From Nitrospiraceae bacterium (GTDB lineage Bacteria > Nitrospirota > Nitrospiria > Nitrospirales > UBA8639), in contig JACKFE010000004.1 in NCBI GenBank assembly GCA_020632635.1, positions 248,001 through 312,000 on the forward strand: 64,000 nt of DNA, read 5' to 3'. Positions within the stretch are counted from its first letter, which is position 1. Each line of letters begins with the position of its first letter. A program made the position numbers and the translations under genes. The notes beneath the pieces were generated by a model. The model was not told the origin of the DNA. It saw nothing but the letters and a program-made list of their open reading frames with translations, and made no database searches. Shown here one piece after another: positions 24,808 through 34,226 of the stretch.

Positions 24808-25335
24808 TTACTGGCTCTCCCAGGCCAAATCTTTTTGATCGTTCATTCCCTTATCGGTGAGAGTGTCGGGCTCCTTAACCCGTCCCAGGTTGCTTTCCCG
24901 GCTGTTGATAATGATCGTTACCGGCCCATCGTTCTCGAGTGAAACGAGCATATGTTCCCCAAAACTTCCACCTTGGACGGGAATGTGCTTTTCCCTCAGG
25001 CAGGCTAGAATGCGATGATAGCGGGCACGTGCCACCTCTGGGGACGCTGCCGACTCAAAACTGGGGCGCCGTCCTTTTCGGATATTCGCCAGTAATGTGA
25101 ATTGCGAGACGAGCAATAATTCCCCTTGAATATCCAAAAGGGAACGATTCATTTTGCCATCCCCGTCGGAAAATATCCGAAGGTGAAGCATTTTGTCGAT
25201 CAGGAACGTTTCATCCTGATCTGAATCGTCGCTGGCGATTCCTAGCAGGACCAGCAGCCCCCTCCCGATTGTGGAGACCGATTGATCTCTAACTGTGACG
25301 GAGGCTTTTCGAACGCGTTGCAAGACGGCAATCAT
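24808..25335 (-). CDS. dtd: D-aminoacyl-tRNA deacylase
   Basis: Removes D-amino acids (and glycine from tRNA-Ala) from mischarged tRNA. It is 175 residues, about 25 longer than usual because of a polar C-terminal extension after the core. The core begins MIAVLQRVRKASVTV. The two active-site motifs are intact: SQFTL (LLVSQFTLLAN) and the GPVT loop in NDGPVTIII. The ATG at 25335 gives the normal family start, and an upstream in-frame start would add 14 unrelated residues. It is probably cotranscribed with the hypothetical gene downstream and lies close to murJ upstream. Confidence 0.95.
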   Translation of the reverse strand: MIAVLQRVRKASVTVRDQSVSTIGRGLLVLLGIASDDSDQDETFLIDKMLHLRIFSDGDGKMNRSLLDIQGELLLVSQFTLLANIRKGRRPSFESAASPEVARARYHRILACLREKHIPVQGGSFGEHMLVSLENDGPVTIIINSRESNLGRVKEPDTLTDKGMNDQKDLAWESQ

Positions 25336-25422
25336 CGTGTAAGATGGTCCTCCAAGTTTTGGGAAATTGGCACCCAAGCAGGAAGAGAGTGTCGTATGTA
25401 TGGGTAGCCAGCCATCCCATCC

Positions 25423-27039
25423 TCATTCTTGAATGGGTGTGGCCAATCTTTTATGGATCATCATTTTCACATGTTCCAGTTCTGATGAACGAAAGATGGA
25501 ATGAACTCCAAAATATCCCACGGTTCCTCCCGCTATGGCGATACCTAACCACAAGATTTTTATTCCCAGTTCTCCCTGTTGTTGCCAGAGGGGAAGGCCG
25601 GCAACCCAGAGGGTGAGTCCTATGAGAGGAATGAGCGCCAAGAGGGTTCGAGCAATGGACGCCCACAGTGCCCCCCATAAAAGACCGTGAAGACGTTGAT
25701 GGAGAATAGTCACTAATATCAGAGTGTTAAAAATTGCGGCTAACCCGGCGGCTAAGGCCAAACCCATGTGCCCTAAGGGAGCCATGAGCCAAAGTGAGAG
25801 GCCAATGTTCGTGGCCACTGACAACACAGCGACGAGGGCTGGTGTACGGGTATCCTGAAGAGAATAAAAAGCCGTGGCCAGAATTCGATAGCTGGCAAAT
25901 GCCCAGAGACCGATTGAAAACCCTAGGAGGGCGGAAGCGGTGCCAATGGTATCTTGAGCCGAAAAGGCCCCATGTTCAAAGAACAGGTGAATGATGGGAA
26001 TTCGCAAACAGATGAGGCCGGCCATGGATGGGACAATGATAAAGAGCACCATCCGCAGTCCAAAATTTAGGGTTTCTCGAAGTTCCGTCATTGAGCCGCG
26101 TGCAGCTTGGGCAGAGAGGGAGGGCAAGATGGCTGTAGCCATTGCCACCCCGAATATACCCAGGGGAAATTGAATCAGGCGCATACCATAAAACAAATAC
26201 GTGGGACCGCCCTGGAAATATGATGCCAGAATGGTACTCACGGTAAGATTGATTTGCGTGACTGCAAGGCCCAGGAGGGATGGAATGATCAGAAGGCCAA
26301 TTTTCTTGACACCGGGGTGGTGGGGGTGAAAATCCAAGGAGAAGGTCAGCCCTTTTTTTCGTAGACCGGGGAGTTGCATGAGAAATTGGGCCAGCCCCCC
26401 TATGACGATCCCCACGGCGACTGCCAGAATCGGTTGGGCAAAGATGGGAGAAATGATCACCGCGAACAGAATCACGCAGATATTGAAAAAAACCGGGGCT
26501 AGTGCAGGAACAACAAAGGACCGCAGGGCATTCAGGACACCCATGGCCAAGGCAGCCAGGCTGACGAAAATCAGATATGGAAACATGATTTGCGTCAGAA
26601 GGGTCGTAGTGGCCAATTTGGAGGCATCTGCTCTAAACCCTGGGGCGAGCAACCACACAATTCCGGGGGCGGAAACGATTCCCAATATGGTCACTAGCGT
26701 GACCAGGGTAAGCAAGGTTGTGAAAGCCGCATTAGCGAGTGCCCAAGCTTCCTTCGGTGACTTGGAGGCATGATATTCGGTAAAAACCGGGATAAAGGCT
26801 GAAGACATGGAGCCTTCTGCAAATAATTCCCTAAGGAGGTTGGGAATTCGATAGGCAACATAGAACGCATCCGCCGCCGCATTCGCTCCGAAAAGATTGG
26901 CTAAGGCCATATCTCGGATAAACCCTAAAATCCGGCTAAGGAAGGTTGCACCTCCGATCACTCCTGCCGCACGACTAATGCGATGGGTTTCGCTTTGTTG
27001 AGCCGGAAACTCTGGCGCTGGGGGGGAGTGTTGGGTCAT
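25423..27039 (-). CDS. murJ: Lipid II flippase MurJ
   Basis: Inner-membrane MOP-superfamily flippase that moves lipid II across the membrane for peptidoglycan synthesis, 538 residues with about 14 hydrophobic segments. The N-terminus has the family signature SRAAGVIGGATFLSRILGFIRDMALANLFGANAAADAFYVAYRIPNLLRELFAEGSMS in overlapping pieces. The arginines of that region and the FAEG motif are functionally important in E. coli MurJ. The C-terminus ends in a short soluble tail. The ATG lacks an obvious ribosome site. Divergent from the spermidine-synthase-like gene. Confidence 0.95.
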   Translation of the reverse strand: MTQHSPPAPEFPAQQSETHRISRAAGVIGGATFLSRILGFIRDMALANLFGANAAADAFYVAYRIPNLLRELFAEGSMSSAFIPVFTEYHASKSPKEAWALANAAFTTLLTLVTLVTILGIVSAPGIVWLLAPGFRADASKLATTTLLTQIMFPYLIFVSLAALAMGVLNALRSFVVPALAPVFFNICVILFAVIISPIFAQPILAVAVGIVIGGLAQFLMQLPGLRKKGLTFSLDFHPHHPGVKKIGLLIIPSLLGLAVTQINLTVSTILASYFQGGPTYLFYGMRLIQFPLGIFGVAMATAILPSLSAQAARGSMTELRETLNFGLRMVLFIIVPSMAGLICLRIPIIHLFFEHGAFSAQDTIGTASALLGFSIGLWAFASYRILATAFYSLQDTRTPALVAVLSVATNIGLSLWLMAPLGHMGLALAAGLAAIFNTLILVTILHQRLHGLLWGALWASIARTLLALIPLIGLTLWVAGLPLWQQQGELGIKILWLGIAIAGGTVGYFGVHSIFRSSELEHVKMMIHKRLATPIQE

Positions 27040-27183
27040 TCGTGGTGAGTGGTGTCTGAATGAATGCCTCAGGTTTCAGGTAAGCACACGACATTCATTG
27101 AGGGAGAATCGAGAGTTTGAATTGACACCTTCTGGGTCATGCTTTAGCATCATTTTCCTTTTGCGTGTTGTTCCCTACATCTT

Positions 27184-28725
27184 ATGGTAAGTTCGCCTTC
27201 TTCTCAATCAACATTTCCTCGATGGTGGTGTTTTGCCACCGCGTTTTCCACTGGCGCCGTGGTGATGGCTCTGGAAATTCTTGGCAGTCGTCTCTTGGCC
27301 CCAGTCTTTGGCAGTTCTCTGTTTGTGTGGGGAGCCTTAATCGGTGTGATTTTAGCCGCCATGAGCAGCGGGTACGCCACGGGCGGATGGTTGGCGGACC
27401 GCTATTCTCCTCCCCGTGTTTTAGCGGGATTGTTAGTGATATCTGGTGGATGGACGCTTCTCTTAGCGTGGGCTGGACAACCCGTCGTTTTTCAAGTGTT
27501 TCAGTGGATCCAGGATCCTCGATGGGGTCCCTGTTTTGCCGCGGCAGTTCTTTTGGCGGTGCCAGCTTTTGGTCTGAGCGGGGTGCTGCCGGCACTGCTT
27601 CGTTTAGCCATTGCGGATATGGGGCACCTCGGGCGTCACACCGGGTCCATGATCGCCGTGTCCACGATCGGGAGCCTCATTGGCACATGGGGTACCAGCT
27701 TTTATCTGCTGACGTGGTTAGGCAGTGCCACCCTCGTGGCTCTTCTGGGTGTTATTCAGGTGATGCTCGGTATGTTTTGGCTATATTTGCAAAAAGACGG
27801 ATCCTTGGTTTTCAAGATGAGTGTGCTTGCTGGAATGGTGGTTGCCACCTGGATGAGTTTTCATCCTGTTATTGTGGTTCCACCTGCTCTTCATCAGGAA
27901 GACAGTCCCTATCAACAGGTCCGGGTTAGTGAGAATAATGTTTTACGCTATCTGGTGTTGGATAATACCTTTCATGCGGTAATGTTGAAAACGGATCCCA
28001 TTTTCTTGGCCCTGCCCTATTCTCAGGTGATGATGGGACTCTTGCCTATCGTTGAACACCCCAAGCGCGGATTGATTTTGGGCAATGGGGGCGGGTCTCT
28101 TGCCAAATGGCTGGCTCAACATTGGCCGGAATTGGAGCTAGATGTTGTGGAAATGGACCCGGCTGTGGTGGATGCGGCTGAACGATATTTTGATTATCTT
28201 CCACCGCCCAACCACCATGTCTATGTGCAAGACGCCAGGACATTTTTGCGCTCTTCTCCCGTGCAATATGATGTGGTTTGGGTTGATGCATTTGCCAGAC
28301 ATTTAATTCCCTTTCATCTCACCACACAGGAATTTTTTGCTGAATTGCGAAGGCATGTAACGCCAGAGGGGGCTGTGGCTGTGAATCTGGCTTCTTCTGA
28401 TGCCCCGGCCAATGTTAAGCGGGCACAGGCAATTGAATCGACGATGAAACTAGCCTTTCCTGAGGTGGTAACCTACTCTGTAGCCGGTCCGGAATGGTTG
28501 AAAACGAAAAAGGGGTCGGTGAATCTCATTTTTTTTGGCGGTTCACCGGTGAGTGTGATGAAAGATTCCAATTTTGTTTCTCTGGTGAGCCGCTCACTTA
28601 ACCATGATCAATTTCCTCCAGAGGGGTTTGCCTTTTTCGGCTCACAAATTCCCGTCGAGTTAGGGCCAGGACTCATCCTCACGGATGATTTTTCTCCCTT
28701 AGATTTACTTCAGGGAGAAGCCTAA
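27184..28725 (+). CDS. Membrane-fused spermidine synthase-like protein
   Basis: A 513-residue protein in two halves. Residues about 1-215 contain six or seven membrane helices (ILGSRLLAPVFGSSLFVWGALIGVILAAMSSGYATGGWLADR), a conserved integral-membrane domain often fused to spermidine synthase-like domains. Residues about 235-510 have the aminopropyl/methyl-transferase Rossmann fold, with LILGNGGGSLAKWLA, VVEMDPAVVDAAERYF and VWVDAFARH. The canonical polyamine-site Asp residues are only partly recognisable, so true spermidine synthesis is uncertain. The start has no clear ribosome site. It is monocistronic and divergent from murJ. Confidence 0.85.
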   Translation: MVSSPSSQSTFPRWWCFATAFSTGAVVMALEILGSRLLAPVFGSSLFVWGALIGVILAAMSSGYATGGWLADRYSPPRVLAGLLVISGGWTLLLAWAGQPVVFQVFQWIQDPRWGPCFAAAVLLAVPAFGLSGVLPALLRLAIADMGHLGRHTGSMIAVSTIGSLIGTWGTSFYLLTWLGSATLVALLGVIQVMLGMFWLYLQKDGSLVFKMSVLAGMVVATWMSFHPVIVVPPALHQEDSPYQQVRVSENNVLRYLVLDNTFHAVMLKTDPIFLALPYSQVMMGLLPIVEHPKRGLILGNGGGSLAKWLAQHWPELELDVVEMDPAVVDAAERYFDYLPPPNHHVYVQDARTFLRSSPVQYDVVWVDAFARHLIPFHLTTQEFFAELRRHVTPEGAVAVNLASSDAPANVKRAQAIESTMKLAFPEVVTYSVAGPEWLKTKKGSVNLIFFGGSPVSVMKDSNFVSLVSRSLNHDQFPPEGFAFFGSQIPVELGPGLILTDDFSPLDLLQGEA

Positions 28726-29060
28726 AAGGCTCCTGTCCATTTTTCTCCAGCGAATAGACTTTTCTGAATTTCCTCTATAAGGCTGATAAGTCAAGTGTAG
28801 AGGTGGATTGATGCCTGGTGAGATCCATGATAGTGACAAATCGGAGACGATTTTCAGGAATGCCTGCCCATGAAAGCAGTAGGCATCCCTTGAAGTCAGG
28901 GTTCATTTTCAGAGAAATCTGAAGAAGCTGATTTGATGCTGAAGTGTGGGGGCTACGGTGTTAAGTAAGGCTTCTGGGAAAAGATCTGGAAAGCCCTCAA
29001 AAAGGCAGAGCCAAGCGGACTTCAGCCTGGCTCTGTCCCTTAATGGAAATGGTGGTTCCT
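28726..29060. other. Intergenic stretch between convergent genes, nothing recognised
   Basis: About 335 nt. Short plus-strand frames here lack ribosome sites. No clear terminator with a T-run was found after the spermidine synthase-like gene. AGGCTCCTGTCC just after its stop does not pair well. Confidence 0.35.
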
Positions 29061-29384
29061 TTAGGCCGTGGCTGTTGCCTGAGGCCAAAACTTATATCGA
29101 ATTTGTGGAAGTTGGGCCCCTTCAAAGTTTGGAATATCGTACAGGCATTGGTCGATTGTCGCGATCTCCTCTTCCGTGAAAGAAAAGACGTGTCGTTTTT
29201 TCCAAAATTGATCCAAGGTGAAATAATCTCCGGTAGCCGGTTTGTCTTTTAGCAGTTCTTGCATTTTTTTGAGCACGGGGGTATCAACGCCTTGGATACG
29301 ACCATTATTTTTAGTGATACACCATTTCACGATTTCCGCAATGCCATACATGCTGAGTTCAATGTCCACGGTTTTTCCTGCCAT
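29061..29384 (-). CDS. Conserved hypothetical protein
   Basis: A 107-residue soluble protein. No family recognised. It starts MAGKTVDIELSMYGIAEIVKWCITKNNGRIQGVDTP and ends Ala/Thr-rich, with no signal peptide or membrane helix. The ATG at 29384 follows AAGGAGGG at 4 nt spacing, a very strong ribosome site, so it is almost certainly translated. The middle part (TLDQFWKKRHVFSFTEEEIATIDQCLYDI) is helical. It stands alone. Confidence 0.65.
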   Translation of the reverse strand: MAGKTVDIELSMYGIAEIVKWCITKNNGRIQGVDTPVLKKMQELLKDKPATGDYFTLDQFWKKRHVFSFTEEEIATIDQCLYDIPNFEGAQLPQIRYKFWPQATATA

Positions 29385-29682
29385 GCGTCCCTCCTTAATA
29401 ATGACGAAAGAACCCTCTATACCACAAAGGCTGGTTTCTCTGCCAGAGGCAAAGGCTAAGAGCAGGGGAGGAGAATATTGACTTAAGGGGGTCTTCCGAC
29501 GCGCTGGTAAAGGGTTTCTAGGCCACTGAAGGGGGGCATTCCGTTTTACAAGAGTTCAGGAAACCCGTATACTCGGGCGCGCTCATGCGGTGGATTATTT
29601 CGAGAATTTGCTCATTGGCCTCCCCTCTCCCCGAGGAACGATCATTATCCCGAGATCCATTAACATAAAAAATCCGACGACG

Positions 29683-30855
29683 ATGACACTCATGTCGCGC
29701 TCAGGAAAATGCCTGGTAGTGTGTCTTGGCTTGGCCTCTCTCGTTCTGGTCGGTTGCCCGGCTCGTGATGAGTATCAACCTCCTGATTTGGTGTATCACT
29801 ACAAGGATTATCCCGTTGGAAAAAGTCCCACCTCCGTACGGGTCGGGGATTTTAACGCCGATGGTTTTGCGGATCTTCTGACCAGCAATATCCAAGGGAA
29901 TTCTCTCTCTCTCCTCTTTGGCAACGGAGACGGGAGTTTTCAGGACCAGAAAGTCATTTCTGCTTGCCAGGAGCCCAGAAATGTTGCGCTAGATGACTTC
30001 AATCTGGATCACATGGTGGATTTCGTCGTGGCGTGTTCGGGTGACAATCATGTCCTGGTGTTTATAGGGCAAGGCAATGGGACATTTTTGCGAGGGACCC
30101 AATATCTCGTTCACCGGACGCCAGTCAGCATTGCCACCGGGGATTTCAATGAAGATTTTCTCCCAGATATGGTCGTGGCCTTGCGGAATGATAAGATTCA
30201 GGTGTTTTTAGGAATGGGCAATGGAAAATTTCGGGTGGGTCCGTTGTATGAGTATGGGGACACGCCGACTTCAGTCGATGCGATCGATTTGAATGGAGAT
30301 GCGCATTTGGATTTGGCAGTGACGAATGGTGGACCGATGAGTAATGCCGTTTCCATTTGGTTGGGGATCGGGGATGGGACCTTTTTGTCGCCAGTCGATT
30401 ATAAAACCGGTAAGCGGCCGTTAGGAGTTTCTTTTGCGGATTTTAATAATGATCATCGGGTGGATTTGTTGGTCATCAATGGTGAAATGAATACTATTAC
30501 GGTTTTTTTGGGTAATGGGGATGGTACGTTTCAAGAGGGAAAAGACTCAGGGGGTGATGCCGGCCCCAATCATGCCATTGCGCATGATTTCGATGGTGAT
30601 AAAAATATGGATGTCGCTGTGGTGAATATTCAATCTGGGAGCTTATCCCTGTTATATGGTAAAGGAGATGGAACCTTTCGGTATCCTCCCAAGCATTATG
30701 GGACTCCCCATGGTCCCTTTGCTTTGGCCTCTCTCCCGTTGGCCGTGGGTCGGGACGAACAGCCGGGGTTGGCTGTGGTCAATAATGCTTCCAATAATGT
30801 GTCCGTCTATCTGCACCATGGGTTGAAGGCTCGAGTGTCCGATAGTCCCTCATAG
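29683..30855 (+). CDS. FG-GAP/VCBS-repeat lipoprotein
   Basis: A predicted lipid-anchored surface protein of about 390 residues. The N-terminus is a lipoprotein signal with lipobox LVGC. The rest is a run of about six or seven repeats of roughly 50 residues with calcium-binding DxNxDxxxDL loops (DFNADGFADLL, DLNGDAHLDLAV, DFNNDHRVDLLV, DFDGDKNMDVAV) alternating with GNGDGTF stretches. These form an integrin-like beta-propeller. It is likely calcium-binding and extracytoplasmic. Start choice between ATG 29683 and 29692 is open, and neither has a good ribosome site. No function can be assigned. Confidence 0.85.
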   Translation: MTLMSRSGKCLVVCLGLASLVLVGCPARDEYQPPDLVYHYKDYPVGKSPTSVRVGDFNADGFADLLTSNIQGNSLSLLFGNGDGSFQDQKVISACQEPRNVALDDFNLDHMVDFVVACSGDNHVLVFIGQGNGTFLRGTQYLVHRTPVSIATGDFNEDFLPDMVVALRNDKIQVFLGMGNGKFRVGPLYEYGDTPTSVDAIDLNGDAHLDLAVTNGGPMSNAVSIWLGIGDGTFLSPVDYKTGKRPLGVSFADFNNDHRVDLLVINGEMNTITVFLGNGDGTFQEGKDSGGDAGPNHAIAHDFDGDKNMDVAVVNIQSGSLSLLYGKGDGTFRYPPKHYGTPHGPFALASLPLAVGRDEQPGLAVVNNASNNVSVYLHHGLKARVSDSPS

Positions 30856-30983
30856 GTTTCGAGGCCTGAGGCCTTGGTTTCTTGACACGTTCTTTAATCC
30901 CTGTTTACAGTTTCGCCTTCTAGCCAGTGTTGCATGGAGATTGCCCCACATTCTGTTATGCCAAGGTCTTTTTGAGGAGTACC

Positions 30984-31184
30984 GTGCGAACATTCGGCTG
31001 GTGGTTTGGGATGGGCTCCCTATTAACGTTTGCAGTCGTATTAGTCCAGGGCGGTGTCCGTGACTTGCTTTACGGGTCGTCTCATGCCGGGACGTGGGAA
31101 GGAATCTTATCGATGGGACTGACAATATTGGGGGGAGGCGTTTTGGCCGGGTGCGTGGCTGTCATTTTTAACCGGTTGCGATGA
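30984..31184 (+). CDS. Small two-helix membrane protein
   Basis: A 66-residue hypothetical membrane protein with two hydrophobic segments (WWFGMGSLLTFAVVLVQGGV and GLTILGGGVLAGCVAVIF) joined by a short polar loop. The start is GTG at 30984 with GAGGAG 5 nt upstream, preferred over a longer in-frame start without a ribosome site. It lies 32 nt before the zinc-ribbon gene on the same strand and may share its transcript. No family recognised. Confidence 0.55.
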   Translation: MRTFGWWFGMGSLLTFAVVLVQGGVRDLLYGSSHAGTWEGILSMGLTILGGGVLAGCVAVIFNRLR

Positions 31185-31216
31185 CTGGTGTGAATTCTCC
31201 TTGCCTCTGAGGCTAT

Positions 31217-31399
31217 ATGAACTGTTTACGTTGTCAGGGAACCATGTTGGTCGAGCGCCATTATACAAAGGTCACACGGCGTTTCTATGCCAAATGCATC
31301 AATTGCGGATTTTGGTTTGATTTAGCGGATGTATTGAGATTTTTTAAGCGCGTGGTGGAAAGCGGTTATCGTGGCTTAAAAATTCGTGAAGTTCTCTAG
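31217..31399 (+). CDS. Small zinc-ribbon protein
   Basis: A 60-residue protein with two Cys pairs, CLRC near the N-terminus and CINC about 23 residues later, that would bind one zinc ion. The C-terminal part is helical and basic (DVLRFFKRVVESGYRGLKIREVL). The ATG follows a weak GAGG. It could bind nucleic acid or protein, but nothing specific can be said. It is convergent with ruvA. Confidence 0.6.
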   Translation: MNCLRCQGTMLVERHYTKVTRRFYAKCINCGFWFDLADVLRFFKRVVESGYRGLKIREVL

Positions 31400-31444
31400 A
31401 GAACGATTACCCTCTCCTCTGTGCAATCCTCATAAGATTTACCT

Positions 31445-32059
31445 TTACTTAGTTTTTGCCAATTCCCGTAGCGAGGTACGAATCAGATCTTCTAACCCAT
31501 AAGTGTTTCCAAGTGTTGCTTGTGCGTGTGAGATAGCTTTTTTTACTTCTGGGGTCCGATATCCCAGGTTGAGAAGCGCCGAGGTCGCTTCTTCCTCTGA
31601 AACAGAGGGAAGAAGGGGGTGGCCTTTGGACGGTTCATGGGAAACGGGTAGAAGAATACGGGTAGTTTTGTCTTTTAATTCCAAGACCATTCGGGAGGCA
31701 GACTTCTTCCCGATGCCAGGAATAGATGCCAGAATTTCCGTGTCGTTCGTTTCAAGAGCTGTGCATAAATCCTGGACAGAAAGAGTTGAGAGGGCGCTCA
31801 AGGCTAATTTAGGCCCTATGCTGGTGACTCCTGTTAATAACAGAAAGGCTTGTTTTTCCTCCCTCGTTCCAAAGCCAAAGAGTTGGATCGTGTCATTTCG
31901 GATATGGGTGGAAATAAATAATTGAACGGAGATGCCTGCCTCCGGAAGTGCAAAATACGTTGAGAGGGGAATAGCGATCTGATATCCAATCCCCTGTACT
32001 TCGAGGATAACCTCCTGTGGAGTCTTTTCCGAAAGGACGCCGGTGAGCGAGGCGATCAT
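31445..32059 (-). CDS. ruvA: Holliday junction branch migration protein RuvA
   Basis: DNA-binding subunit of the RuvAB branch-migration motor, 204 residues. Domain I is the OB-fold (MIASLTGVLSEKTPQEVILEVQGIGYQI). Domain II carries two helix-hairpin-helix motifs (LLTGVTSIGPKLALSAL and LASIPGIGKKSASRMVLELK). Domain III is the flexible C-terminal module that contacts RuvB (SEEEATSALLNLGYRTPEVKKAI). All three are complete. It is downstream of the YebC gene, a common arrangement, but ruvC is not between them and ruvB does not follow. Confidence 0.96.
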   Translation of the reverse strand: MIASLTGVLSEKTPQEVILEVQGIGYQIAIPLSTYFALPEAGISVQLFISTHIRNDTIQLFGFGTREEKQAFLLLTGVTSIGPKLALSALSTLSVQDLCTALETNDTEILASIPGIGKKSASRMVLELKDKTTRILLPVSHEPSKGHPLLPSVSEEEATSALLNLGYRTPEVKKAISHAQATLGNTYGLEDLIRTSLRELAKTK

Positions 32060-32227
32060 GTGGAGGGTTCCTACAGAAGATCCAGGATGGTTTGAATGCG
32101 GTTCAATCCAGAGCTAGTGATGTTGAACCGGAAGGCTGTACGAAATGGAAGAAGGGGAAATTTTCAATTGACAGAAATGGCATGGTCCAAGAACACAGGC
32201 TTGTCGTGACAACATCCGATGTCAGAG

Positions 32228-32980
32228 TCATCCCGCAGAGGCCATTTTTTCCATGATTTCATCAGAAATATCAAAATTGGCATGGACTTTTTGCACATCT
32301 TCATGGTCATCAAGAATTTCCATGAGTTTCAAGGTTTGCTCGGCAGCTTTTTCATCTAATTGAATCTGATTTTGTGGAAGAAATGTGATGTCGGAGACAC
32401 TGGGTTCGATACTGGCGTTTTTCAGGGCTTCTTTTACCCCTTCAAAGTCGGCTGGTTCTGTGATGATTTCAAAGCTGGAAGCTGTTTGTTTCATATCTTC
32501 TGCCCCAGCCTCAATCGCCAGGTTAAAAAGATCTTCCTCCGAGATAGCCCCTTTCTCAACCACCAGCAGGCCCTTTTTCTGAAATTGCCAGGCCACAGCC
32601 CCCGGTTCCGCCATGTTACCGTGGTTTTTGGTGAGGAGGCTTCGGATTTCTGCCACGGTGCGGTTTCTGTTGTCAGTCGTGATTTCAAGTAAAATTGCCG
32701 TGCCGCCTGGTCCGTACCCTTCAAGCATAAATTCTTCTATTTGCATGCCAGGCAACTCTCCCGTCCCTCGCTGAATGGCGCGTTTGACGGTGTCGGCTGG
32801 CATATTGACTTCTTTGGCTTTGGCAATGGCTTGCCGTAAACTGGGGTTCCCGTTGGGGTCTCCACCGCTCCGAGCGGCAATCGAAATTTCACGAATCACT
32901 CGGGTGAATATTTTGCCACGTTTGGCGTCCTGGGCACCCTTGTGTCGTTTAATTGTTGACCAATGACTATGTCCACCCAT
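32228..32980 (-). CDS. yebC: YebC/PmpR family protein
   Basis: A 250-residue protein of the YebC/TACO1 family, long annotated as a DNA-binding regulator. Recent work links the family to ribosome function at difficult proline-rich stretches. The N-terminal signature GGHSHWSTIKRHKGAQDAKRGKIFTRV is intact, as is the acidic central region (EEFMLEGYGPGGTAILLE). The ATG at 32980 gives the family start, and an upstream in-frame extension is not supported. It is likely cotranscribed with ruvA downstream. Confidence 0.95.
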   Translation of the reverse strand: MGGHSHWSTIKRHKGAQDAKRGKIFTRVIREISIAARSGGDPNGNPSLRQAIAKAKEVNMPADTVKRAIQRGTGELPGMQIEEFMLEGYGPGGTAILLEITTDNRNRTVAEIRSLLTKNHGNMAEPGAVAWQFQKKGLLVVEKGAISEEDLFNLAIEAGAEDMKQTASSFEIITEPADFEGVKEALKNASIEPSVSDITFLPQNQIQLDEKAAEQTLKLMEILDDHEDVQKVHANFDISDEIMEKMASAG

Positions 32981-33185
32981 CCCGTAGACTCTTATAATAA
33001 ATAATAAATCGTAATGTTGTTTTTTATGGACTAAGGGCAGGGCTTCTAGCACAGTATTTGAAGGTGAGTCAATGTATGGGGTGTGGTTGGTTCCGGGTGC
33101 GAATTGGTTTCTGAGGGGATGTGTGAGGCAGTGTGAATCTGAAACAGTTGATTCCCTTTAGGGAAGCTGGTAGAGAAGCCATCTA

Positions 33186-34163
33186 ATGAATATTGTTTTC
33201 ATGGGAACCCCGCAATTTGCGGTCCCCACCCTTCGGCAATTGGCGGATTCTGAATTCACTGTCAGGGGCGTGGTCTGTCAACCTGATCGACCACAGGGAC
33301 GGGGGCAGAAAATTCAGCCGGGTCCAGTGAAAACCTTAGCTATGGCCATGGGAATCCCTGTGGTTCAACCTGTACGAATGAAGGACCCGGATTTTCTTGA
33401 AACATTACAACGTTGGACCCCGGAGGTCATTGTTGTGGCGGCGTTTGGGCGAATTCTCCCTTCCGTTGTCCTCCAGTTGCCACCCCAAGGCTGTCTTAAT
33501 GTCCATGGATCGCTCTTGCCCAGATACCGAGGGGCTGGTCCGATTCAGTGGGCGGTCATCAATGGTGATCATGAAACAGGCATCACCATTATGAAAATGG
33601 ATGAAGGGATGGATACCGGAGCCATCTTGAGCCAGGAGGTGATGGCTATTGGTTCTCAGGAAACCTCAGGGGAGCTGGCTATACGAATGGCAGAGGTTGG
33701 GGGGACATTATTGGTACGGACCCTCCGGGATTGGGTTGCAGGTCGCGTGAGTCCTCAACCCCAAAACGATCAAGAAGCCACCATGGCTCCCTTACTAAAA
33801 AAAGAAGACGGATTACTGGATTGGGCTCAGCCGGCTGCTGAACTGGCCTGTCGGGTTCGTGGACTGTCACCTTGGCCAGGGGCCTATACCTTCTTTGAGG
33901 GGAGCCGTATGGCTATCTGGCGGGTGGAAGTGAGCTGTCTCGCTGGAGTAGAGGCGGCAGGGGAAGCCGAGGCAATGAGTCCCGGGATGATTACCAGGGT
34001 GACTAAGCAGGGTTTATGGGTGAAGACTGGGCAGGGTGAGTTGTCTATTCTGGAGCTTCAGCCTGCAAATAAGAAGCGTCTTGATGTCGCTCACTTCTTG
34101 GCGGGACATCATCTGGAAGCCGGGATGAAGTTTTCCAGTGGGCCAGGTAGACGCTCAGCCTAG
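33186..34163 (+). CDS. fmt: Methionyl-tRNA formyltransferase
   Basis: Formylates initiator Met-tRNA using 10-formyl-tetrahydrofolate, 325 residues. The N-terminal MNIVFMGTPQFAVPTL is a hallmark. The catalytic region has NVHGSLLPRYRGAGPIQWAV with the Asn, His and later Asp (KMDEGMDTG) of the formyltransferase active site. The C-terminal OB-like tRNA-binding domain is present. A def gene, often adjacent, is not seen here. The ribosome site is weak. Confidence 0.96.
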   Translation: MNIVFMGTPQFAVPTLRQLADSEFTVRGVVCQPDRPQGRGQKIQPGPVKTLAMAMGIPVVQPVRMKDPDFLETLQRWTPEVIVVAAFGRILPSVVLQLPPQGCLNVHGSLLPRYRGAGPIQWAVINGDHETGITIMKMDEGMDTGAILSQEVMAIGSQETSGELAIRMAEVGGTLLVRTLRDWVAGRVSPQPQNDQEATMAPLLKKEDGLLDWAQPAAELACRVRGLSPWPGAYTFFEGSRMAIWRVEVSCLAGVEAAGEAEAMSPGMITRVTKQGLWVKTGQGELSILELQPANKKRLDVAHFLAGHHLEAGMKFSSGPGRRSA

Positions 34164-34226
34164 AGGCTGCTGTGGCCATGGGGATCATAAAGAATGATTG
34201 AATGAATTATCAGGGAAGAATCTACT

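Noticed and set aside
27165..27929. 254-residue plus-strand frame inside the spermidine-synthase-like gene
   Set aside because: Out-of-frame shadow of a gene with clear motifs. It is rich in Ser, Cys and Trp, as shadows often are.
28946..29179. 77-residue plus-strand frame before the hypothetical gene at 29061
   Set aside because: No ribosome site and it overlaps a minus-strand gene with a very strong one.
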